DNA from: JBCCMF01 sp038747545
GTDB lineage: Bacteria; Bacteroidota; Rhodothermia; Rhodothermales; JBCCMF01
Direction of reading: 5' to 3'
DNA: 64,000 bases
Assembly: GCA_038747545.1 (NCBI GenBank)
Contig: JBCDJT010000005.1
Coordinates: 1 to 64,000, forward strand
Part shown: piece by piece, positions 48,380-56,918 of the stretch
How the letters are laid out: the number at the start of each line of letters is the position of its first letter
How positions within the stretch are numbered: position 1 is the first letter of the stretch
Made by a program: the position numbers and the translations under genes
Notes under the pieces: model-generated
Told to the model about the DNA's origin: nothing
The model's database searches: none
What the model saw: only the letters and a program-made list of their open reading frames with translations

Positions 48380-49666
48380 TCAGCGGACAATGCGGCCCGT
48401 GCGCCAACGGTCCACGGCTGCTGCCCACGGCTCAGCGTAGGCGGCCTCCCGCTGCAGGCGCCACCGGCCCGTCTCGGTGTTGCGTATGAAGACGAATTCC
48501 GTCACCCGGTCAGAGGTGGAGTCCAGGCGATACTCCCACACTTCCAGGTTGTAGTCACGGTCGATGAAGAACGGCGGGCCGAAGACGGTGTAGACCATGC
48601 CGCGGTCGGTCTGCCACCCGCTCTGGCGCTCGGTGAAGCGCAGGTTGGCTGCCTCCAGGCGCTCCGCAAAGACCTGGACAGCTTCGTTGGCCTCAGCACT
48701 AGAGCGTTCATCGGAGTGCCAGAACGCTTCGAAGCGCGCACGCCGCTGGCCCGGTGCTACAGCGCGCAACGCCTCCACCTCGTCGGGCTTGGCGATGTAA
48801 CCCAGTGCGGCCACCATCCCATGCCACTGCGTCACCACCGGAAAGGTGGCATCGCGCACGACCCATGTGCCCGACTGCCAGACGCGATCCTCGGCGCGCA
48901 CTTGCCACCGGTAGGCTCCCGGCGCCAGCACACCTAATCCGAGCGTCACTTCGCCCCGTCCTGCGCCAACCTGCTGGTCGGCCATGGGCTGCCATAGCAA
49001 GGGCGACGCTGTGCCCCGCGGCGCATCGGGCGGCGCAGGCGGCTCCGGTTGTAGGCGAGCATATGTCACCTCGACCTGAAACGCGGCCTCTTTGTCAGTG
49101 CGCACCTGGAGCGCTACGGGATGCCCGTCGGCAAGGAGCGTGCTGCTGTAGGCAGGCTCAAGCGCTGAGCCTGCCCGCAGTTCCACGCGGTACGGGGCCA
49201 CCACTTCGACGGCGCGAACCTCGGCAACAGCCCCTGCGATGCCCTCAGTGCGGGCGTGGCGGTCACGCACGGTAGCCGTGATCCAGTAGGTACCTGGCTT
49301 CAGGTCCAGCGACAGCGCGACGGCATCGTGCTGCAGTGTCGTGGTCGCCTCGGCAGAGGAGACGGTGACGATGCGCTCGGTGCTCTGTTCAGCAGCGATA
49401 CGGCGCCCGTTGCGTTTCCAGGCGCGCAGCACCACCTCGTAGCGCGCCACCCACCCCTCATCCGCCTGCACAAACGCCAGCGTGGGGTGCCATACGGCAA
49501 TGCCCACGCGCACACCCGTGCCCTCCAAGAGCGGCTGCACATCCAGCTCCGCGACCGGGCGGCTTGGGTCGATGGGGCGGCTCAGGTCGATGACCGGCGG
49601 GGGCACGCAACTCACCAGGAGCAACGCGAGCGCCAAGCCTACACCGCCTCGCACTGTGAGGCTCAC
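48380..49666 (-). CDS. GWxTD-domain lipoprotein
   Basis: 428 residues. Lipobox ALLLVSC near residues 14-20. Beta-sandwich-like middle part, then the GWxTD domain at the C-terminus: AFWHSDERSSAEANEA, ERQSGWQTDRGMVYTVFGPP near residues 352-371, EVWEYRL, EFVFIRNTETGRWRL. GWxTD proteins are common in Bacteroidota and related phyla, with unknown function. Its start overlaps the tpiA stop by 4 bp. Confidence 0.88.
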   Translation of the reverse strand: MSLTVRGGVGLALALLLVSCVPPPVIDLSRPIDPSRPVAELDVQPLLEGTGVRVGIAVWHPTLAFVQADEGWVARYEVVLRAWKRNGRRIAAEQSTERIVTVSSAEATTTLQHDAVALSLDLKPGTYWITATVRDRHARTEGIAGAVAEVRAVEVVAPYRVELRAGSALEPAYSSTLLADGHPVALQVRTDKEAAFQVEVTYARLQPEPPAPPDAPRGTASPLLWQPMADQQVGAGRGEVTLGLGVLAPGAYRWQVRAEDRVWQSGTWVVRDATFPVVTQWHGMVAALGYIAKPDEVEALRAVAPGQRRARFEAFWHSDERSSAEANEAVQVFAERLEAANLRFTERQSGWQTDRGMVYTVFGPPFFIDRDYNLEVWEYRLDSTSDRVTEFVFIRNTETGRWRLQREAAYAEPWAAAVDRWRTGRIVR

Positions 49667-50418
49667 GCGAACCGCGCCGCTACGCTGATGATGGCCGCGA
49701 ACGAGTCGGCCTTGAGGCTGGCGCCGCCTACGAGCCCACCGTCCACGTCGGGCTGCGCGCAGAGGTCGGCGGCGTTGCCGGGCTTCATGCTGCCGCCGTA
49801 GAGGATGTGGATGCCTGCGGCTAGCGCTTCGCCGTATCGCGCCGCGAGTAGCTGGCGGATGAAGGCATGCATCGCCTGTGCCTGATCAGGCGTTGCGACC
49901 TCGCCGGTGCCGATGGCCCACACGGGCTCGTACGCGATGACGAGCTGGTCCGCACTGGTCAGCGCTACGCCATCCAGAGCGCCGTTGACTTGCGTTTCCA
50001 CGACGGTTTCTTCGCGGCCCGCCTTGCGCTCGTCCAGCACCTCGCCCACACACACGATGGGCACCAAGCCGTTGGCGAGGGCTTGCTTCGTCTTGGCGTT
50101 GACCGAGGCATCGGTCTCGCCAAAGTACTGCCGCCGCTCCGAGTGACCCAAGATCACATAATGACACCCCACCGACTTCAGCATCGCCGCCGACACCTCG
50201 CCCGTGTACGCACCGCTATCGGCGGCGTGCATGTTCTGCGCCCCCACGCGTACGCCCGAGCCGCGCAGCGCGTTGAATACCGCATCCAGGCTGATTGCAG
50301 GCGGGCAGACGGCCACATCCACTGGTGGCTCACCCGGCAGCGCCTGGGCCAAGGCCGACGCCAGCGCGGTCGCCTCGGCCAAATCGGTGTTCATCTTCCA
50401 GTTTCCAGCAACGAGCAT
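49663..50418 (-). CDS. tpiA: Triosephosphate isomerase
   Basis: Interconverts dihydroxyacetone phosphate and glyceraldehyde 3-phosphate. 251-residue TIM barrel. AGNWKMN near residues 4-10 (catalytic Lys), ILGHSERRQYFGE near 92-104 (catalytic His), AYEPVWAIGTG near 163-173 (catalytic Glu), and LYGGSMKPGNAADL near 206-219. Start at ATG 50418; the 12 codons upstream are not conserved. First gene of a unit with the GWxTD lipoprotein. Confidence 0.96.
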   Translation of the reverse strand: MLVAGNWKMNTDLAEATALASALAQALPGEPPVDVAVCPPAISLDAVFNALRGSGVRVGAQNMHAADSGAYTGEVSAAMLKSVGCHYVILGHSERRQYFGETDASVNAKTKQALANGLVPIVCVGEVLDERKAGREETVVETQVNGALDGVALTSADQLVIAYEPVWAIGTGEVATPDQAQAMHAFIRQLLAARYGEALAAGIHILYGGSMKPGNAADLCAQPDVDGGLVGGASLKADSFAAIISVAARFA

Positions 50419-50571
50419 CGGTTCAGGGTAGGTTAGTGCGAGAGGTTGCCCCAAGATAGCACCCTCAACGGATGCTCAAGTCGCGTTATCATGAAAATCG
50501 CTCGCCTCGCAACCACGCCGCCGCTTTTCCAGTACGCCGAATCTCGCCTCGTTGACTATCTAACTCCGCGT

Positions 50572-51366
50572 ATGGCTTCCCCCCGCCGTTACTCCGAAGA
50601 AGAGATTGCCGTCATCTTCCAGAAAGCCGTCGAGGCGCAGGAAACTGCTCGGCGACAACGTGCGCCTGAACGCGGGCTGACGCTTGACGAGCTCAAGGCC
50701 ATAGGCGCCGAGTCTGGCATCGATGCGGCCTTCATCGCACATGCCGCGCATGCCGTACACGTGCAGCCCGCTGAGACTGACCAAGTCACTTATCTGCGCG
50801 TCCCGATTGGCGTATCGCACACCATAGATCTGCCGGGGCCGCTCTCCGAAGCGAACTGGCACCGTCTCGTGGCCGAGTGTCAAGCCGCCTTCCGCGCCGA
50901 CGGCAAGCAGCGCCTCACGTCTACCATGCGTGAATGGTATAACGGCAACCTGCGCATCACAGTGGAACCGTCGGAATCGGGGCATCGCCTGCGCATGCGC
51001 ACCACCAAGGGCGACGCCAAAAGCCTGCTCAGCATGTCGGGCGTGTTCTTCCTCATGGGTCTGCTCTTCGCACTCTCCCAGTTCTTGCCCAACGGCGGTG
51101 GCGACGGCCTGCCCGAGATTGGCTTCATGTTTCTCTTTATGGGCCTGGCGATGGGCTTGGTCTCTGCACTTCAGCAGCCGAGCTGGGCGCGCAAGCGTGA
51201 ACAGCAGATGGCGATGCTGGCAAAGAAGGCCACCGCCTGGGTCGAAGCCGATGCCACCAAGGCGCTTGCCACAGCGGCACCCGTCGCCACACCGCACCTC
51301 CGCATCCCCGAGGCACCTGAGGTCGAGCTGTCGCCCACACGCAATGGCCACCGGACTCAGGTGTAG
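50572..51366 (+). CDS. Hypothetical membrane-associated protein, 2-TM
   Basis: 264 residues from ATG 50572; an ATG at 50491 is possible but the extra residues look uncoded. N-terminal RRYSEEEIAVIFQKAVEAQE helix, a region DELKAIGAESGIDAAFIAHA resembling a short helical bundle, then a beta-rich soluble part and two adjacent hydrophobic helices near residues 160-200 (SGVFFLMGLLFALSQ, GFMFLFMGLAMGLVS). The RRYSEEE start followed by such a layout recurs in uncharacterised bacterial proteins. Function unknown. Confidence 0.65.
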   Translation: MASPRRYSEEEIAVIFQKAVEAQETARRQRAPERGLTLDELKAIGAESGIDAAFIAHAAHAVHVQPAETDQVTYLRVPIGVSHTIDLPGPLSEANWHRLVAECQAAFRADGKQRLTSTMREWYNGNLRITVEPSESGHRLRMRTTKGDAKSLLSMSGVFFLMGLLFALSQFLPNGGGDGLPEIGFMFLFMGLAMGLVSALQQPSWARKREQQMAMLAKKATAWVEADATKALATAAPVATPHLRIPEAPEVELSPTRNGHRTQV

Positions 51367-51389
51367 TGCCCAGCACCACGCAACGTGCC

Positions 51390-51854
51390 ATGCCCGTCTC
51401 AGCCTACATGCAGCGTCTACGCGATGCCATTGGGAGCGAGTTGCTGATGGTGCCCAGTGTGGCAGCCATCATTCGCGATGCGGAAGGGCGTATCCTGCTG
51501 ATGCAGGACGCGAACAGCAGACAGTGGAGTCTCCCCGCAGGCGCCATCGAACTGGGTGAGTCGCCCGAGCAGGCGGTAGGCCGTGAAGTGTACGAAGAGA
51601 CCAACCTGCGCGTGACGCAAGCCACGCTGGTCGCGGCACTCGGCGGCGCAAGCTTCCGCACCACGTACCCCAACGGCGATCAGGTTGAGTATACCGTCTG
51701 CGTGTTTGCCTGCGAAGTCGCCTTGGATGTGCTCGCTGCCCGCGACGGTGAGGCGGCAGCCTTCCAGTGGGCTGAGCCAGCCGACGTAGCCGGGCTGCTC
51801 GCGTTGCCCTATCCGGCCCGGCTCTTCGAGCAGCCTCCCATAGCGCCCCGCTAA
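51390..51854 (+). CDS. Nudix hydrolase
   Basis: 154 residues. Nudix box AGAIELGESPEQAVGREVYEETNL near residues 51-74 intact (split here as GAIELGESPEQAV and GREVYEETN). The preceding VPSVAAIIRDAEGRILLMQ is the usual first strand. Start at ATG 51390 or 51408. Substrate unknown; the length and context give no specific class. Confidence 0.88.
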   Translation: MPVSAYMQRLRDAIGSELLMVPSVAAIIRDAEGRILLMQDANSRQWSLPAGAIELGESPEQAVGREVYEETNLRVTQATLVAALGGASFRTTYPNGDQVEYTVCVFACEVALDVLAARDGEAAAFQWAEPADVAGLLALPYPARLFEQPPIAPR

Positions 51855-51900
51855 CTCACAGCTACTTTTTCATGGGGTCAGCACCGTGTAGATTGGCAGC

Positions 51901-52809
51901 ATGAGCCACCGCACCAACTACGCTATTCGCGAGCACGGCACCGTCCGCTTCGCTACCGCCAGACACGGCGGCGCGAGCCTCCCCGACCTCTTAACCCGGG
52001 GGGTAGCAGAGGTGTACGCCTTCATCGACGGGGAGGCGGCGGCAACTGCTGATGCCCTCTACAACGAGACGTGGTGCGAAGGCCTGTTGCTGCTCGATTG
52101 CGACGAGAAGGTCGTCCTTTTCGATGGCGTCTCAGAACTGATGTTCGAGAGCGCGCAGCGACGCCTGTGGTATCCAGCGATCGCGGATGTCTGGGCCGGG
52201 TGGCACCTCCTCCACACTCCCGACCCCGTCCGTCACCTGGGGCACGCCCTTGACCTCCCCGATTCGTGGGGCGCTGCCAAGGCCTCCAGCGATGCGTTGG
52301 CGCGGATCGATCCCGCCCCGCTCCTCAGCGCTTTCCACAGCATGTACATCAACGATGCGCAGACCGAGGTGCAGTGGCTTGACGCCACGGGTGGATGGCA
52401 GCACGGCGTCTTCGATTGCAAGCCGACAACCCTGCTGCAGTGCGGACCTGACCTCCTCGGCGTCTTGCCCAACGCCACCTCGGTGGCACCGCGAGACCGC
52501 ACGCCGCCACGAGGCTTCCTGCGTCTTGACCGCCTGCGGCAGGAGTTGCACGTGTGGACGGACCTCCCCGTCTACCGCCTCGCTATCGAAACCGAAGCGC
52601 GGTGGCCCGGCTGGACGGTAAAGCCCATCTCTGAGCAAGCCACACGCCGGTACAGCCATCAGCCCGATCGCTTCTCGCTGACAACCGAAGAGGTCGAGCA
52701 TGCGACGCGCTTTATCGAAGCCCGCCTCGACCTCAGCTCCACTGGCCCATTCCGCGACGCGCTTCTGATGCACGCGTCACGCGCACGCAGCCGGAAGCGA
52801 CCTGCCTAG
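51901..52809 (+). CDS. Hypothetical protein, 302 residues
   Basis: Soluble, acidic, rich in Trp (for example WYPAIADVWAGWHLLH near residues 88-103 and WTVKPISEQATRRYSH near 237-252). Starts MSHRTNYAIREHG with a ribosome-site-like context. The N-terminal MSHRxNY followed by a WCEGLLLLDCDEKVVLFDG stretch recalls an uncharacterised bacterial family, but I cannot name it. No catalytic motif seen. Codon use matches neighbours, so real. Confidence 0.6.
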   Translation: MSHRTNYAIREHGTVRFATARHGGASLPDLLTRGVAEVYAFIDGEAAATADALYNETWCEGLLLLDCDEKVVLFDGVSELMFESAQRRLWYPAIADVWAGWHLLHTPDPVRHLGHALDLPDSWGAAKASSDALARIDPAPLLSAFHSMYINDAQTEVQWLDATGGWQHGVFDCKPTTLLQCGPDLLGVLPNATSVAPRDRTPPRGFLRLDRLRQELHVWTDLPVYRLAIETEARWPGWTVKPISEQATRRYSHQPDRFSLTTEEVEHATRFIEARLDLSSTGPFRDALLMHASRARSRKRPA

Positions 52810-52921
52810 CGACGCAGGCGAGGGTAGTGCAGGAGCCTGCTTTCGGGCCGACGATGCGCGATGTGTGCGGAAGGCGCAACCCTGGTCACCGCTTTGGGAA
52901 AGCCGCGCACGCCCGTCTGCC

Positions 52922-53695
52922 TCAACGGCCGTCGCCTTCGGTCACGCGGAAGTCGAAGTATTGCTGGCGGAAGGGCTCGTTGCGCAGCGTGTAGTGCCAC
53001 CACTCCTTGCTGTAATTCCGAAACCCATGCTTCGCCATGGCGGCCTTGAGCTTCTGCCGGTTATCGCGTTGCAGCTCGGTGATGCCGGGGTTGGCGGTAT
53101 GGGAGCGCTCGCTGAAGCAGTCGTACGTGGTGCCCATGTCGAGCCCTTCCGGCACCCGTTGGTTGATGTCCGGCTGATCGCACCGCAGGCCGGGCGGCGT
53201 CGTGACAAAAATCGACGTCGTGTCGCCGAGCGGGACGAGCGTGAGATCGACGGTGCTGCCCCGCGAGTGCCCTGAGCGTGAGGCGATGTAGCCCAACGCG
53301 AAAAGACGGCGTTTGATGAGATCGGGGTAGAAGAACCTCTTCGTGAGTGTGTCGCGGGGCTGGTAGGACCACTGCACAAAGTCGTCCACCGCCGACTGCG
53401 GGCGGTAGCAGTCGAACACCTTCAGCGACAGGCTATCCGCGGCGAGATCGGCCTGCACCCGTGCCAGCGCCTCGGCGGCGGGGCGAGAGAGCCAGCACAC
53501 CGGCGCATCGTATGCCGCCACGGGACGGCCCAGGAAATTGAAGTCGGTGGTATAGCGGATCTCCTCCTGGATCGTCGGCGCTACGTCGCGCAAGCGCACC
53601 ATGCCTTCCGGGATGTCCTCGCCGTCCTGCGCCATCACGGGCACAGCGGTTCCCCATCCCATGGTGAGCAGCATAGCCCATAGTATGCGCTTCAT
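52922..53695 (-). CDS. VanX/DdpX-like D-alanyl-D-alanine dipeptidase (M15 family)
   Basis: 257 residues. Signal peptide MKRILWAMLLTMGWGTAVPVMAQ, so periplasmic. Zinc site: SGHSRGSTVDLTL near residues 141-153 (His and Asp ligands) and EWWHYTL near 232-238 (catalytic Glu and ligand His). VFDCYRPQSAVDDF near 88-101 provides the catalytic Arg. Family members cleave D-Ala-D-Ala; a periplasmic copy suggests peptidoglycan-peptide salvage, not vancomycin resistance. Confidence 0.9.
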   Translation of the reverse strand: MKRILWAMLLTMGWGTAVPVMAQDGEDIPEGMVRLRDVAPTIQEEIRYTTDFNFLGRPVAAYDAPVCWLSRPAAEALARVQADLAADSLSLKVFDCYRPQSAVDDFVQWSYQPRDTLTKRFFYPDLIKRRLFALGYIASRSGHSRGSTVDLTLVPLGDTTSIFVTTPPGLRCDQPDINQRVPEGLDMGTTYDCFSERSHTANPGITELQRDNRQKLKAAMAKHGFRNYSKEWWHYTLRNEPFRQQYFDFRVTEGDGR

Positions 53696-53904
53696 GTGTC
53701 TTCCCCGTGTGTGTTTCCGACTCATGCCAAACAAGCCGTGGTTGCGGCAAGGTTCCGCCGCTCGCCGATCAAGGCGTCCCGAACCACGAACCAACACGTC
53801 TCTTTGCACAGATTGTCACGTCGACCTATCGGTACACGCTGTATTTTTCAATACCGAGTTTTTCGGCATCCGCAGCGACCGCTTCCCTCTACCCTTCATC
53901 CGTC

Positions 53905-54732
53905 ATGCATCGTACCTCTATCCTGAGTATTGGGCTTGTGTTCTTCTTCCTAGCCGGGTGTGCTCTGGTGCAGCCCTTGCTGAACAACCCCGAGAGCCTC
54001 AACACTGTCAACTCCGACATGCTGCTCATCGAAGGCGGCACCTTCACGATGGGCTGTGCAGACGCCGACTCGGCGTGCCTCCGCCGCGAGAAGCCACAGC
54101 AAGCCGTCACGGTCTCCGACTTCCTCCTGAGCGAGCACGAGGTCACGCAAGGCGCCTATCGCGCCGTGATGGGTACCAACCCGAGCGTGCAGAAGCGATG
54201 CTACGACTGCCCTGTAAACCGCGTCAACTGGTATGATGCGCTCGACTATGCAAACCGGCTGAGCACGCAGGAGGGCCTGACGCCGTACTACGTCTTCGAC
54301 GAGCGCAACGTCACGATTAATGCCGGCGCTGATGGCTACCGCCTGCCCACCGAGGCCGAGTGGGAGTTTGCCCTGCGGCAAGGCGCACAGGCCTCGGCCA
54401 CAACCATGCTTCCACCGAGCCCCCGCGACGGCTGGTTTGCGGAGACGAGCGGGCGCCGCATCCAGCGTGTCGGGCAGACGGATCCCAACGCGCTCGGGCT
54501 CTACGATATGCAGGGTAACGTCTGGGAGTGGTGCTGGGATACCTACGATACGTACAGCGGCGGCGAGCACGTGAACCCGATGGGACCCGGCCCTACCAAC
54601 CAGACCCGCATCGTGCGCGGCGGCAGCTATCTGTCCCTGGCACGATTGCAGCGTGCCTCGGCGCGCGACTTCGAGTTGTACGGCGTGCGCAAAGCGGATG
54701 TCGGGTTTCGGCTTGCCCGCAACGCCAACTAG
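53905..54732 (+). CDS. SUMF1/FGE-fold lipoprotein without the oxidase cysteines
   Basis: 275 residues. Lipobox GLVFFFLAGC near residues 10-19. SUMF1 domain: MLLIEGGTFTMG near 39-50, PVNRVNWYDALDYANRLS near 108-125, YRLPTEAEWEFAL near 144-156, GNVWEWCWDTYD near 204-215, and RIVRGGSYLSLARLQRASAR near 229-248. In true formylglycine-generating enzymes, two Cys lie after the RGGSY-like motif; here they are Leu/Ala, so oxidase activity is unlikely. Resembles GldK/GldJ-like structural members. Convergent with the next gene (4-bp overlap). Confidence 0.85.
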   Translation: MHRTSILSIGLVFFFLAGCALVQPLLNNPESLNTVNSDMLLIEGGTFTMGCADADSACLRREKPQQAVTVSDFLLSEHEVTQGAYRAVMGTNPSVQKRCYDCPVNRVNWYDALDYANRLSTQEGLTPYYVFDERNVTINAGADGYRLPTEAEWEFALRQGAQASATTMLPPSPRDGWFAETSGRRIQRVGQTDPNALGLYDMQGNVWEWCWDTYDTYSGGEHVNPMGPGPTNQTRIVRGGSYLSLARLQRASARDFELYGVRKADVGFRLARNAN

Positions 54733-55241
54733 AACTCGCTCTCGTCGCGCCACCGCCGGAGCGCCCACGCTGCCGACGTGTCGGGGCGGACGAGGGTGAA
54801 GTTGACGTTGCCGTCGCCGCGGAAGACCTCGCCCGTCTCCAGCGTGATGACGAGGTTGAACGAGCGCACGGTCTGGCTCTCCAGCCCGCTGACGGCGCGG
54901 TTCTGCGAGAGCACCTGGTTCCACTGCAGCCGGATCAGGTTGGCGTTCTGAAACAGGCGCCGCGTCGATTCCAGCTCCTGCGCAAAGCCCCACTGCCGCT
55001 CCACCTGCGCGTCGAAGTCCTGGTAAAGGAAGATGAACGACGAGTCGAGCAGCGGCTCGTAGAGCGACACGTCGCGCAGTTCGTATGCGTTGCGGAAGTT
55101 GGTGAAGAAGCCGTCGATGGTGGTGGGGTCGCCGAGGAGGCTGCCGAACGCATCGCCCTCTTCCAGCGCAGGCGCAAACGGATTGCACCCTGCTGCAAGC
55201 AGCGCTACCACGCCGATGCTATGTCGCCAAGAGCCACGCAT
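54729..55241 (-). CDS. Lipoprotein with NTF2/SnoaL-like fold (predicted)
   Basis: 170 residues. Lipobox ALLAAGC near residues 13-19. The rest has an NTF2-like helix-strand layout (DGFFTNFRNAYELRDVSLYEPLL, LDSSFIFLYQDF, WGFAQELESTRRL, then strands SFNLVITL and NFTLVRP). Fold assignment is from pattern only. Function unknown. The ATG at 55241 follows a Gly/Arg-rich stretch typical of 5' leader and gives a clean signal peptide. Confidence 0.68.
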   Translation of the reverse strand: MRGSWRHSIGVVALLAAGCNPFAPALEEGDAFGSLLGDPTTIDGFFTNFRNAYELRDVSLYEPLLDSSFIFLYQDFDAQVERQWGFAQELESTRRLFQNANLIRLQWNQVLSQNRAVSGLESQTVRSFNLVITLETGEVFRGDGNVNFTLVRPDTSAAWALRRWRDESEF

Positions 55242-55442
55242 GCCTTGCCCTACCCCATCTGCTTCGCCCGGTTTCCATGCACGCCACAGCACTTTCCCAA
55301 GCGCCTATGCTGTCGTAACATGAACCCCGCATTGTCCACATATTTCGCGCGCGGCAATAGCCCATGGCAAGGGAACTTGCTCCTTGGTATACGCGCTTAG
55401 TTACCTGACCTCGTTCTACCCCTCGACCTGGGTTTCCTCCTC

Positions 55443-55862
55443 ATGGCATCCGAAGAAATTGGGAGCGTTCCCGGCAGCCACCTCCCGCTCAAGCAATGGC
55501 TCCAATCGGCCGCGCAGAAATTTGGGCGCGGCTTTGTCCTGCTCATCAACAAAGAGAAGAAGACCGCGCGGTTCTTCAAGGCAGGCAAAGGCTACCACGC
55601 CTGCCCCTACCGTATGGCGCTGCTGCTCGTACAGCATGGCTTGATCGCCGAGGTGCGGCCGCACCCGATCCATGGCGCCGCCTTTGGGCTGGCCGACGGC
55701 GTCACCCTCGCCGCGCTCCGCACGTTCAAGCCTTCCGATACCCTCGACACTGACGACGACGATGAGGACGTCAGCAACGAGGCGGATGACGGCGAGGACA
55801 TGGAGGTGGACTTGGAAGAGGAAGAAGAGCCCCGCGACGAGGAAGAAGAAGAGGACGTCTAG
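55443..55862 (+). CDS. Small protein with extremely acidic C-terminal tail
   Basis: 139 residues. Folded N-terminal part to about residue 95 (LPLKQWLQSAAQKFGRGFVLL, FKAGKGYHACPYRMALLLVQH) followed by about 45 residues that are nearly all Asp and Glu. No family recognised. The end meets the stop of the convergent moxR gene. The polyacidic tail could bind basic partners or metal, or be a destabilising or solubilising tail. Function unknown. Confidence 0.6.
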   Translation: MASEEIGSVPGSHLPLKQWLQSAAQKFGRGFVLLINKEKKTARFFKAGKGYHACPYRMALLLVQHGLIAEVRPHPIHGAAFGLADGVTLAALRTFKPSDTLDTDDDDEDVSNEADDGEDMEVDLEEEEEPRDEEEEEDV

Positions 55863-56872
55863 CGCAGCCCCGACGATGGCTCGGGGATGTCGCTGAGCAG
55901 CCGATCGATGAGATCGGGCGTGGTGACCTTCTCGGCCTCTGCGTAGAAGTTGGTGAGCACGCGGTGCCGCAGCACAGGCTGTGCCATAGCTTTCACGTCT
56001 TCGATGGACGCGTTGAACCGCCCCTCGAACGCCGCCCGCACCTTGGCGGCGAGCAGGATGTACTGGATGGCACGGAGCCCCGCGCCCCAGCCGACCCACT
56101 GCTGCACGTAGTCGGGCGACTTCGGGTCTTTCGGACGCGTAGCGCGCACCAGCTTCACGGCGTACTGCCCCACGTTCTGCGGCACGAAGATCTGCCGGAC
56201 CGCTTGTTGGTACCCCATCAGCTCCTCGCCAGTCATGACCGTGTCGAGCTCGGCCTGCGCCTTCGAGGTCGTGGCGAGGGCCACACTGAGCTCTTCCTCC
56301 TCGGTCAGGTAGTCGATGACAACGTTGAACATGAAGCGGTCGAGCTGCGCCTCGGGCAGCGGGTACGTGCCCTCCAGTTCGATGGGGTTCTGCGTGGCCA
56401 GGACGAAGAACGGCCGGTCAAGCCGCATCGCCTTGCCGCGGGCCGTCACTTGGTACTCTTGCATGGCCTCCAGCAACGCGGCCTGTGTCTTAGGCGGCGT
56501 GCGGTTGATCTCATCGGCCAAGATGATGTTGGCGAAGATGGGGCCTTGCACGAAGACCAGCTCACGGCGCCCCGTATCCGGGTCTTCCTCGATGACGTCG
56601 ATGCCGGTGATATCAGCGGGCATGAGGTCGGGCGTGAACTGGATGCGTTTGTAGGAGAGGTCCAGCACTTCGCCGAGCGAGCGGATGAGCAGCGTCTTAG
56701 CGAGGCCAGGGACGCCCGTGATGAGGCAGTGGCCGCCGCCGAAGAGCGCCGTCAGCACTTGCTCGACTACGGCCTCCTGCCCGATGATGCGCTTGCGTAG
56801 CTGCGCTTCGATCCGCTGTTTGCCCTCGCGCAGGGCGTCGAGTTGAGCTTCGATGCTGGTTTGTTCAGCCAT
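55859..56872 (-). CDS. MoxR-family AAA+ ATPase
   Basis: 337 residues. Walker A GVPGLAKT at about residues 53-60, Walker B/ADEINRTPPKTQAALLEAMQ near 108-127, sensor ATQNPIELEGTYPLPEAQLDRF near 159-180, and the GxxxRA-like arginine near RATRPK. A chaperone-like ATPase that usually works with VWA/CoxE or DUF58 proteins, none of which is adjacent. The neighbour downstream (56919-59495) is a secreted peptidase on the same strand, 47 bp away. Confidence 0.9.
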   Translation of the reverse strand: MAEQTSIEAQLDALREGKQRIEAQLRKRIIGQEAVVEQVLTALFGGGHCLITGVPGLAKTLLIRSLGEVLDLSYKRIQFTPDLMPADITGIDVIEEDPDTGRRELVFVQGPIFANIILADEINRTPPKTQAALLEAMQEYQVTARGKAMRLDRPFFVLATQNPIELEGTYPLPEAQLDRFMFNVVIDYLTEEEELSVALATTSKAQAELDTVMTGEELMGYQQAVRQIFVPQNVGQYAVKLVRATRPKDPKSPDYVQQWVGWGAGLRAIQYILLAAKVRAAFEGRFNASIEDVKAMAQPVLRHRVLTNFYAEAEKVTTPDLIDRLLSDIPEPSSGLR

Positions 56873-56918
56873 ATTCAGGGTTGGAAAGGGTGGTCAATGT
56901 GTGGGCCTGGCCTGCGCA

